A stretch of 7,901 nt of DNA, taken from Lentisphaeria bacterium. Its GTDB lineage: Bacteria; Verrucomicrobiota; Lentisphaeria; Victivallales; JAUVCU01. A model generated the notes under the pieces. It worked only from the letters and a program-made list of their open reading frames with translations, was not told where the DNA came from and searched no databases. Shown in pieces: positions 1-5,338 of the stretch. The translations under genes were made by a program, and so were the position numbers. Each line of letters starts with the position of its first letter. Within the stretch, counting starts at the first letter, position 1. The stretch spans positions 1-7,901 of the forward strand of contig JAUVCU010000059.1 in assembly GCA_030590715.1 (NCBI GenBank), written 5' to 3'.

Positions 1-180
1 AACAATAGAAGCTAGATAGCGATTGCTGTATTTATGACATTCAAATGAGTGAAAAGTTCCTGTTAGCGCAGTCTTAACATTCGAGAGCACTGTATTAACC
101 CATTTGAAGTGTTTTTCTTTTTCATCTTCCGACATCTCTAAGATTGTTTTAAGAGATTTAAAGCAGAATGAATCTGCATT
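1..180 (-). pseudogene. IS1595-family (ISXO2-like) transposase, C-terminal fragment, runs off left edge
   Basis: Read on the minus strand from the stop at 181-183 to the window edge, this frame is open for 60 codons. It contains KHFKWVNTVLSNVKTALTGT, then FHSF, then NRYLASIV. This is the pattern of the end of the DDE domain in IS1595-family transposases, where W-V-N/H-T-x-L-x-N-x-K, G-T-F/Y-H and R-Y-L come just before an RFNRRF segment that would lie outside the window. About 20 codons upstream there is a FCFKSL stretch that may match the 'DGLxCF' region of the family, followed by far fewer residues than usual before the W-V-N-T block. The N-terminal zinc-ribbon and the first catalytic Asp are not found between 181 and 350. 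The copy is therefore probably truncated or internally deleted. The only in-frame ATG (133-135) has no convincing role. Confidence in the family is good; whether the part outside the window is intact is unknown. Confidence 0.8.
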
Positions 181-284
181 TTAGAATTGTTCTGTTTTTA
201 AACAAAACGTGATTTTATTTCCGTTATTACAGCCAATTAGACTTCCCTTATATTTTTGTAAATACACTGTGTAATTCCCGCACA

Positions 285-312
285 TTGTGATTACCTTATG
301 GCAATAAATAAT
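285..312 (+). promoter_or_regulatory. Candidate sigma-70 promoter for fabI
   Basis: TTGTGA (285-290), 16 bases, then AATAAT (307-312), about 30 bases before the fabI ribosome binding site. The matches are 4/6 and 5/6. A perfect TTGACA at 315-320 has no -10 at proper spacing, so it was not chosen. The rest of 181-350 is AT-rich and shows no gene. Confidence 0.3.
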
Positions 313-350
313 TATTGACATTTAGAAGAAAAATATAGAGGATACTCATC

Positions 351-1148
351 ATGAGTTTTTTAAACCTTGAAGGAAAGAAGGTTCTGATATTCGGAATCGC
401 GAACCGCAAGAGTGTTGCATTTCATATAGCAAAGCAACTCCAGGCAGCCGGAGCAGATCTGATTTGCTCTGTATTCAATGAAGATCAGTCTAAAGTTATA
501 AACAAGTTTTTCCCGGAAGCGCCGGTTTATATTTGTGATGTTTCTGATGAAGAAAAGATGAAAGAGCAGGCAAAAGAGATCGGTGAAGCACACGGACTGA
601 TTTACGGTATTGTCCACTCTATCGCATTTGCTAATTTCTCTGAAGGTCTTAAGCCTTTCCACGAAACGCTTAAACGCGATTTTCTACAGGCTTTTGATAT
701 TTCATGTTTTTCATTTATCAGCATAGCGGGACTTTATAAGCAGTATATGGATCCGAACGGGGCAATGTTGACAATTTCTATTTCTACAACAAAAATGGCT
801 GCACCGAGCTACGGATACATGGCTCCGATCAAAGCCGCTCTTGATTCAAGTGTAGCATTCCTGGCTAAATCTCTAAGTGAGGATACTAAAATCCGTGTTA
901 ATGCGGTTGGGGCTTCATTGCTTAAAACATCTGCTTCAGCGGGGATTCCCGGTTATGTAGAGCCGTACCTTTATGCAGAAAAAGTGATTCCGCGCAAAGA
1001 AGCTCTTAAAACAGAAGAAGTTGCTAATGTCGGAGCATTTCTTATGAGCCCGGCTGCGAGTGGGATCAATGCCCAGACTGTTGTTGTCGATGCAGGTATG
1101 TCGATCAATTTCTTCGATAGCGCTGTTGTTTCACAAGCTGTTAAGTAG
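351..1148 (+). CDS. fabI: Enoyl-[acyl-carrier-protein] reductase (NADH), FabI-type, divergent active site
   Basis: A 265-residue SDR-fold protein, the usual FabI length, expected to reduce trans-2-enoyl-ACP in the last step of each fatty acid elongation cycle in the cytoplasm. Visible FabI features are the N-terminal cofactor motif G15-IANRK-S-V-A, the CDV at residues 62-64 (adenine side of NAD), HSIAFA (89-94), the DIS helix at 116-118, Y154 with K161 (Y-x6-K, the catalytic pair), and a C-terminal VVDAGMSI. The start is set by AGAGGA (337-342), 8 bases upstream. Unusual points by hand alignment to E. coli FabI: the position of the second active-site tyrosine (Tyr146) is Ile144; the conserved GPIRT cofactor/substrate loop reads SLLKT (189-193); and VDGGFSI reads VDAGMSI. 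It stands alone, with a terminator directly after it. It could be a FabI-like SDR with a different substrate, but the overall architecture favours enoyl-ACP reductase. Confidence 0.82.
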   Translation: MSFLNLEGKKVLIFGIANRKSVAFHIAKQLQAAGADLICSVFNEDQSKVINKFFPEAPVYICDVSDEEKMKEQAKEIGEAHGLIYGIVHSIAFANFSEGLKPFHETLKRDFLQAFDISCFSFISIAGLYKQYMDPNGAMLTISISTTKMAAPSYGYMAPIKAALDSSVAFLAKSLSEDTKIRVNAVGASLLKTSASAGIPGYVEPYLYAEKVIPRKEALKTEEVANVGAFLMSPAASGINAQTVVVDAGMSINFFDSAVVSQAVK

Positions 1149-1156
1149 TCTGTAAT

Positions 1157-1189
1157 AAAAAAATCCTGCAGTGTATGCTGCAGGATTTT
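1157..1189. terminator. Bidirectional intrinsic terminator between convergent fabI and DHH gene
   Basis: A perfect 12-bp stem (1160-1171 with 1178-1189, AAAATCCTGCAG / CTGCAGGATTTT) with a 6-base loop. A run of seven A (1157-1163) lies on the left and TTTT on the right, so it can stop transcription from both sides. It starts 9 bases after the fabI stop codon. Confidence 0.88.
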
Positions 1190-1234
1190 ACTTAAAAGTA
1201 AGTTTTTTTGCGGAGAGTCTCAATAGAGCTGGTT

Positions 1235-2125
1235 CTATATCGGTTTGTTCTCAGAAAGTACTTTGATTATTTCCTGTACGATCTCATCAGCTTTTGCTTT
1301 TTCCAAGCTTGCTCCGCCGGCTCCGAAGTGTCCGCCACCCTGATATCTCGACAGCAGTTTGCCTGCACTGACCTCGCATTCACGTTTGAATATATTGTGC
1401 CCTATACTACAGCGAGTTATATTCGGTTCGGTATCGCTGTGGCATAATTTGACATTTGTTATGCATTCCGGGAACAGGCAGTAGACCAGAAATCTGTTGC
1501 CATTCGGTGTTTTGTCGATTCCTCTGAAGTCTGTCAGAGAAACCTGGCCGTGCATTATGGTGCACTTTAAAAGATTGTCGGTGAAGTTTGCATTGGTATT
1601 AAGAACATCATCACAGCATTTTCTGACTTCCGGTTCTTTTAGGATTTTTTCTATTGCTTGTGATTCCAGTAGCCCGAGAACTTTGTCCCAGTAGGGTGTT
1701 CCGCAGTTGTATTGTATTTCCAGGCTTACAGAAAGTAAAAAATAAAGATTCGATTCGGGGTCTTTTACTTCGTCCTTGGTTAGTTGAGCACTATCGATCC
1801 TGTCCGTGGCTTCCACAAGTTGCAGATAGTCGTATGAAAATTGATCTTTGTAGTATTCGAAAATAACTCGTGCCGCGGAAGGTGCTACCTCAAAAGTTCC
1901 TTCGAACTCTTCCTCTATCTGATTTGAAGCGTGGTGGTCAAACCAGAGCGTGCATTTTGGATGATATGGTAAGTTGGCGATGATATCACCCTCTTTTGCC
2001 TGCCACTCGCCGCGTTGAATCTTGTCTGCGGTGATCCAGCACGTCGGCTCGGTAATATCCAGCACATTCGAAAGTAGCGCTGCGCAAACAACTCCGTCAA
2101 AATCAGGTCTGGTAACAATACGCAT
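1235..2125 (-). CDS. DHH/DHHA1-family phosphoesterase (exopolyphosphatase / nanoRNase / pAp-phosphatase-like)
   Basis: A 296-residue cytoplasmic protein with the two-domain layout of the DHH superfamily. The N-terminal DHH domain shows D8-x-D10-G (in TRPDFDGVVCAALL), F62-D63-H64-H65 and an EATDRIDSAQ segment with D108 and D111, which together would bind two metal ions (Mn or Mg). The C-terminal DHHA1 domain ends in GGGHFGAGGAS (263-273), the substrate-binding glycine-rich motif. Family members cleave phosphate bonds in short oligoribonucleotides, pAp, cyclic dinucleotides or polyphosphate; the sequence alone does not say which. Similar proteins in Desulfovibrio are often labelled exopolyphosphatase-like, without proof. 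No DRTGG, CBS or membrane segment is present, so it is not GdpP or a CBS-type pyrophosphatase. The ATG is preceded by GGAG 7 bases upstream. It converges with fabI, sharing the terminator, and lies 120 bases downstream of the hydrolase gene on the same strand, so weak co-transcription is possible. Confidence 0.85.
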   Translation of the reverse strand: MRIVTRPDFDGVVCAALLSNVLDITEPTCWITADKIQRGEWQAKEGDIIANLPYHPKCTLWFDHHASNQIEEEFEGTFEVAPSAARVIFEYYKDQFSYDYLQLVEATDRIDSAQLTKDEVKDPESNLYFLLSVSLEIQYNCGTPYWDKVLGLLESQAIEKILKEPEVRKCCDDVLNTNANFTDNLLKCTIMHGQVSLTDFRGIDKTPNGNRFLVYCLFPECITNVKLCHSDTEPNITRCSIGHNIFKRECEVSAGKLLSRYQGGGHFGAGGASLEKAKADEIVQEIIKVLSENKPI

Positions 2126-2165
2126 TAAGCGGCTCCACTATTTTTTACAAACTACAACTTTTACA

Positions 2166-2174
2166 ATTGTACCA
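2166..2174 (-). promoter_or_regulatory. Candidate extended -10 promoter for the DHH gene
   Basis: On the minus strand TGG-TACAAT (TACAAT = complement of 2166-2171, with TG-N just before it) gives an extended -10 element. It lies about 40 bases before the DHH start codon. No good -35 is seen, and none is strictly needed with an extended -10. No clear terminator was found between the upstream hydrolase gene and this point. Confidence 0.35.
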
Positions 2175-2245
2175 CAAATGAAAACCAAAGTTACCTGATA
2201 TAAAAATAAATTTGAATGAGAGGTTTATCGTAATTCCTAACCGGA

Positions 2246-3232
2246 TCAATTAGCCTTTACGGGTAAGATTAATTTTTTATAAGGGGCAGGGAACAGCTGC
2301 AGCTCTTTGAGTACAGAATGTAAATTCATGCCCCAGGCCAATCTTTTTCTACTTCCGTCCGAATCAATAGAAACAGCTCGGTAATGTCCGGTATTTGTAT
2401 TTTGTTGAATAAGTATCTTTCCTGTTTTAGATATGTTGTTCCAGTGAAGAACCCCAGAGGCGACGTTCATTTCGAGGTTGTAATATGACGAATCCTCTTT
2501 CAGAAAGATTCTCTCATTCTGCATGGCAAGGTATGCAATTGCCGGAGCCATATCTGAATAATCACGCGTTAGAAGTCCTCCTTTCCGGGCATGTGTGCAG
2601 GATGTGCGATAGTTATTAAAAAGCTTGGTGTCATCGAAGCCTACTTCACCTCCTGCATTTTTCCCTTGGGCGACTCTGAATGAAATTTTGAGAACGCAGT
2701 CAAAACCGGGGGAAAAATAGTTGTTTATCTTCATTCCGTCCGGAAGCATTTTTGTTTCTACGTTTGTATCGTGTTCCAGAGCTGATCCGATAAAATAAAT
2801 CCCCCGAAGGTATTTTAGTTTCCGGTTCGATTGTTGAAGACCTTTTGCGATTGTCCGCGTCCCTAAACTATAACCGACCAGGTAGTATGGCTTCTTCTTA
2901 TCTTCGTATTTTAAAATCACATCCCTGTAGAGTTTTGATCCGGAACTCTCCGCAGTTTTTACATTCGATTCCCACTGGTCGAAAATGTTCAGGAAATCAA
3001 GCTTTTCGTCACTGTAACTGAATGTATTGACTTTTGAATTTATTCCTTTCTTCCGAATGAATTCATTCATTGATGACTCAAATGGAATTTTCGATTTTCC
3101 TCCTTCGCCGAATCCGTGAACATAAATAAAATCAAAATCAGTTGGTTGATTCTTAATTTGTTTTGCCATTGGTAATCTCTCAGGTGTGAGTAGTGATAGC
3201 GTCATGAGTGCGGTCAGTGCTTGTTTGATCAT
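2246..3232 (-). CDS. Alpha/beta-hydrolase-fold protein of unknown function
   Basis: A 328-residue protein. The core has the marks of a serine alpha/beta-hydrolase: FIYVHGFGEGG (35-45) as the likely oxyanion-hole loop after the first strand, and YLVGYSLGTRTIAKGL (117-132) with nucleophile elbow G120-Y-S122-L-G124. NYFSPGFDCVL (171-181) supplies a plausible acid residue (D178). The His is not certain; H214 and H263 are candidates. The elbow followed by TRTIAKGLQQ and FIGSALE resembles DUF726/TMCO4-like or lipase-like proteins. About 70 C-terminal residues look like extra beta strands. Residues 5-15 (ALTALMTLSLL) are hydrophobic after a lysine, which could be a short signal peptide, but no clear cleavage site follows. 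The first ATG has GGAG 12 bases upstream and a promoter placing the RNA start just before it. An internal ATG at 3167-3169 has GAGAG 7 bases upstream and would drop the hydrophobic start. Substrate unknown. Confidence 0.6.
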   Translation of the reverse strand: MIKQALTALMTLSLLTPERLPMAKQIKNQPTDFDFIYVHGFGEGGKSKIPFESSMNEFIRKKGINSKVNTFSYSDEKLDFLNIFDQWESNVKTAESSGSKLYRDVILKYEDKKKPYYLVGYSLGTRTIAKGLQQSNRKLKYLRGIYFIGSALEHDTNVETKMLPDGMKINNYFSPGFDCVLKISFRVAQGKNAGGEVGFDDTKLFNNYRTSCTHARKGGLLTRDYSDMAPAIAYLAMQNERIFLKEDSSYYNLEMNVASGVLHWNNISKTGKILIQQNTNTGHYRAVSIDSDGSRKRLAWGMNLHSVLKELQLFPAPYKKLILPVKAN

Positions 3233-3255
3233 CTTTCTTTGTTCTCCATTTTAGC

Positions 3256-3284
3256 TTTATATAAACGATACGCTGATCTGTAAA
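3256..3284 (-). promoter_or_regulatory. Sigma-70-type promoter for the hydrolase gene
   Basis: On the minus strand TTTACA (complement of 3279-3284), 17 bases, TATAAA (complement of 3256-3261). Transcription would start near 3249, giving a leader of under 20 bases that carries GGAG. The spacing is ideal and the match strong. It points away from the cobalamin-riboswitch unit. Confidence 0.6.
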
Positions 3285-3410
3285 ATTATGTAATTGATAA
3301 ATGTGAACGCCGTTATTGAGATAATCGATTTTGTTAGATACAGACGTTTTATCTTTGCTTAAAGCCAAAAAAATACCATTGTGTTAACGCCAAAACAGAT
3401 TTGAAAGTTC

Positions 3411-3438
3411 TTGACTGTAAATGAAATGTCTGTATTTT
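3411..3438 (+). promoter_or_regulatory. Sigma-70-type promoter for the riboswitch-bzaF unit
   Basis: TTGACT (3411-3416), 16 bases, TATTTT (3433-3438). The predicted RNA start near 3445 sits just before the riboswitch P1 stem, the expected arrangement. It is divergent from the hydrolase promoter about 130 bases away. Confidence 0.6.
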
Positions 3439-3460
3439 AAGGCGAAAAATAACAATACTA

Positions 3461-3605
3461 GTGATCAGTAAACGGAACGCGGTTAGAATCCGCGGCGGTC
3501 CCATCGCTGTAACAGAGTAATTGATAGTTGGAGTAATCCGACCACTGCGAAAGCGGGAAGGTTTATCAATTGTAGAATCTCTGGAGCCAGAAGACGTACT
3601 GATAG
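3461..3605 (+). promoter_or_regulatory. Cobalamin (adenosylcobalamin-class) riboswitch aptamer
   Basis: The leader RNA carries the conserved parts of the cobalamin aptamer in order. An outer P1 stem forms from ATCAGTA (3464-3470) and TACTGAT (3597-3603), a perfect 7-bp pairing 126 bases apart. After it come the GGAACGCGGTTAGAATCCGC segment and then GGTCCCATCGCTGTAAC, corresponding to the core AATCC / GC-rich / CTGT region. The variable arm runs from about 3515 to 3570. The B12-box-like element is GAGCCAGAAGACGTAC (consensus GCCAGGAGACCTGCC, here with A for G at one site and a weaker 3' end). Cobalamin binding is expected to switch off the downstream gene through the terminator at 3633. No thiamin (TPP) riboswitch elements are seen here, although the gene is ThiC-like; that is the key regulatory clue to its function. 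Confidence 0.85.
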
Positions 3606-3632
3606 ACTAATTTGATGACCTTATGGAAACAG

Positions 3633-3673
3633 GCTCTGACTGGATTCTCGGATATCCATGTCAGGGCTTTTTT
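3633..3673 (+). terminator. Leader terminator of the riboswitch (expression platform)
   Basis: GCTCTGAC-TGGAT (3633-3645) pairs with ATCCA-T-GTCAGGGC (3654-3667) to form a 13-bp stem with one bulged T and one G-T pair, followed by six T (3668-3673). It ends 44 bases before the start codon, so it works as an attenuator. The base of its 5' arm, GGCTC (3632-3636), is complementary to GAGCC (3584-3588) in the B12 box region, one possible antiterminator pairing. Confidence 0.8.
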
Positions 3674-3717
3674 ATTGCTTTTAAATAATTTTATATATAC
3701 AAATGGAGTTCTTAAAG

Positions 3718-5040
3718 ATGAAGACGCAGTTAGAGTTTGCTCGAGAGGGTATTATCACACCTCAAATGAAGGTCGTGGCGCAGAATGAAAACCTTACACA
3801 AGATTTTATTATGTCGCATGTGGCAAAAGGGGAAATTGTTATTCCTAATAATCCAAACCGCCCGAACCTTAAAGTGTGCGGAATCGGAACAGGCCTTAGA
3901 ACAAAGATAAACGCTTCTATCGGTACTTCATCAGACATTTGTGATATTGACCTTGAAGTAAGAAAAGCGATCGCGGCCGAAGAAGAGGGCGCGGATACAA
4001 TGATGGAGCTTTCTGCTGGTGGTGATCTTGATGCTGTTCGCCGTGCTGTTCTTGAGGCTACGAATCTACCGCTTGGTAACGTTCCTCTTTATCAGGCATT
4101 TCACGACGCTGCAATGAAATACAGCAATCCAAATAAACTAGATCCGGAATACCTTTTTGAACTTATCGAAAAGCAGCTGCAGGATGGTTTGAGCTTTATG
4201 GCAATTCACTGTGGGATTAACCAGTATTCTATTGAACGCCTGCGCAAGCAGGGATACCGCTACGGTGGATTGGTTTCCAAAGGTGGAACATTTATGGTTT
4301 CGTGGATGGAAGCTAATAAAGCAGAAAATCCTCTTTACGAACAATTCGACCGCGTTTGCTCTCTTATGAAAAAGTATGATGCCGTTCTTTCTCTTGGAAA
4401 CGGAATCCGTGCCGGAGCAATTCATGATAGTCATGACCGTGCGCAAATGGCAGAAATGATTACTAACTGTGAACTTGCAGATCTTGGCCGTCAGCAAGGT
4501 TGTCAGATGATGGTTGAAGGGCCTGGACACGTTCCTCTTGATGAGATCGAAGGTAATATCATGCTGGAAAAACGTATGAGTGGAAATGCCCCTTACTACG
4601 TACTTGGACCGATACCTGCTGATACAGGGGCGGGGTATGATCATATTACGGCTGCAATCGGAGCCGCTCAGTCGAGCCGATTCGGTGCGGATCTGATCTG
4701 TTATATAACACCTGCGGAGCACCTGGCTCTTCCAAATGAAGAAGATGTGAGAATTGGAGTTCGCTCAACTCGTCTTGCTTGTCGTGTTGGTGATATCTCT
4801 AAATATCCTGATCGTCGTGAAAATGAAAAACAGGCTTCTATGGCTCGACGCGATATGCGCTGGGATGATTTGAGTAAATTCCTGTTGTTCCCGGACATCG
4901 CGAAAGAGATTCGTGAAAGCAGAGCTCCGGAACAGGAAGATACGTGTACTATGTGTGGTGATTTCTGTGCTATGAAGCGCGGTGAAGAACTATTCAAAAA
5001 CGACATCAGCGAAGAGAAAACGTGTAAGCTTAAAAAGTAA
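3718..5040 (+). CDS. bzaF: ThiC-family radical SAM enzyme, probable anaerobic 5-hydroxybenzimidazole synthase
   Basis: A 440-residue cytoplasmic ThiC-superfamily enzyme. ThiC and BzaF both rearrange aminoimidazole ribotide (AIR) by radical SAM chemistry, to HMP-P (thiamin) or 5-hydroxybenzimidazole (lower base of cobamides) respectively. Seen here: GLRTKINASIGTSSD (59-73), CGINQ (165-169), SLGNGIRAGAIHDSHD (225-240), EGPGHVPLDEIE (267-278), GYDHITAAIG (306-315), TPAEHL (331-336), and a C-terminal C410-x2-C413-x3-C417 for the 4Fe-4S cluster. H271 and H335 are the expected metal ligands. Proteobacterial ThiC usually has GDGLRPGS and CX2CX4C instead, and the residue pattern agrees with remembered BzaF proteins. 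The cobalamin riboswitch upstream supports the bza assignment strongly. The ATG at 3718 is preferred: GGAG (3705-3708) lies 9 bases before it, while the in-frame ATG at 3703 overlaps that GGAG and has no ribosome binding site. No bzaCDE or cob genes adjoin. A thiamin ThiC is the main alternative. Confidence 0.8.
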   Translation: MKTQLEFAREGIITPQMKVVAQNENLTQDFIMSHVAKGEIVIPNNPNRPNLKVCGIGTGLRTKINASIGTSSDICDIDLEVRKAIAAEEEGADTMMELSAGGDLDAVRRAVLEATNLPLGNVPLYQAFHDAAMKYSNPNKLDPEYLFELIEKQLQDGLSFMAIHCGINQYSIERLRKQGYRYGGLVSKGGTFMVSWMEANKAENPLYEQFDRVCSLMKKYDAVLSLGNGIRAGAIHDSHDRAQMAEMITNCELADLGRQQGCQMMVEGPGHVPLDEIEGNIMLEKRMSGNAPYYVLGPIPADTGAGYDHITAAIGAAQSSRFGADLICYITPAEHLALPNEEDVRIGVRSTRLACRVGDISKYPDRRENEKQASMARRDMRWDDLSKFLLFPDIAKEIRESRAPEQEDTCTMCGDFCAMKRGEELFKNDISEEKTCKLKK

Positions 5041-5061
5041 CATTACTTCTCTGTAGTATTT

Positions 5062-5101
5062 ATCCCGCATTGTTCACATCTGAATAATGCGGGATTTTTT
5101 T
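5062..5101 (+). terminator. Intrinsic terminator after bzaF
   Basis: ATCCCGCATT (5062-5071) pairs with AATGCGGGAT (5086-5095). Four more pairs reach in to a 6-base loop (5076-5081). A run of seven T ends at 5101. It lies 21 bases after the stop codon and isolates bzaF as a single-gene unit. Confidence 0.9.
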
Positions 5102-5102
5102 A

Positions 5103-5132
5103 TTTACAAACCTTGTTTATGTTTCGTATATT
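5103..5132 (+). promoter_or_regulatory. Candidate sigma-70 promoter upstream of pyk
   Basis: TTTACA (5103-5108), 18 bases, TATATT (5127-5132), directly after the bzaF terminator. It would give a leader of about 200 bases before pyruvate kinase. A 10-bp palindrome, AAGTATACTT (5139-5148), lies over the predicted RNA start and could be an operator. No gene is seen in 5102-5338. Confidence 0.4.
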
Positions 5133-5162
5133 AGTAAGAAGTATACTTGAGTTATGTGTCTG

Positions 5163-5222
5163 CATTAAGGATAAAGATCACAGAATTATCTCTCAAAAAT
5201 GTGCTAATTGCCCTTAATGGGC
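5163..5222. repeat. Inverted repeat in the pyk leader
   Basis: CATTAAGG (5163-5170) is the exact reverse complement of CCTTAATG (5212-5219), with 41 bases between. The right copy also sits in a small hairpin, GCCC-TTAAT-GGGC (5210-5222). The right copy ends about 10 bases before the candidate sigma-54 element. It could be a pair of regulator sites or an RNA fold, or chance in AT-rich DNA. Confidence 0.35.
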
Positions 5223-5228
5223 CTGTTT

Positions 5229-5245
5229 TGGGAACCTTGCTTGCA
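5229..5245 (+). promoter_or_regulatory. Candidate sigma-54 (-24/-12) promoter for pyk
   Basis: GG at 5231-5232 is separated by exactly 10 bases from GC at 5243-5244, with AC at 5234-5235 and TTGCA at 5241-5245, the -24/-12 pattern of sigma-54 promoters. The consensus T before GG and the C after it are missing. Transcription would start near 5256, with an 83-base leader. Confidence 0.3.
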
Positions 5246-5338
5246 TCTGATTGTTAAGTATGTAATTTTGAATTGTTTCTTTTTTTCAGAAAATTCACAC
5301 AACCAATATTCAGAAAGTAACATCAATAAGGACAATCA

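Noticed and set aside
315..320. Perfect TTGACA before fabI
   Set aside because: The only -10-like hexamer downstream (TATAGA) is 13 bases away and would leave no leader for the ribosome binding site.
360..662. Minus-strand open frame of 100 codons inside fabI
   Set aside because: Lies wholly within a clearly conserved gene, has no family motif and no ribosome binding site; a shadow.
1208..1447. Plus-strand open frame of 79 codons over the 3' end of the DHH gene
   Set aside because: Overlaps the region coding for the conserved GGGH motif on the other strand and has no recognisable content.
3229..3249. Six-codon leader peptide (MENKER) ending in an ATGA overlap with the hydrolase start
   Set aside because: Would start right at the predicted RNA start with no ribosome binding site; probably only the GGAG of the real gene.
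3180..3368. Minus-strand open frame of 62 codons upstream of the hydrolase
   Set aside because: Overlaps the hydrolase start in another frame and covers its promoter; composition is not protein-like.
3440..3700. TPP riboswitch, expected for a thiC gene
   Set aside because: No thi-box sequence was seen; the cobalamin core, B12 box and P1 explain the leader instead.
4138..4722. Minus-strand open frame of 194 codons inside bzaF
   Set aside because: Long, but antisense to a highly conserved enzyme, with no family features or promoter; a codon-use shadow.
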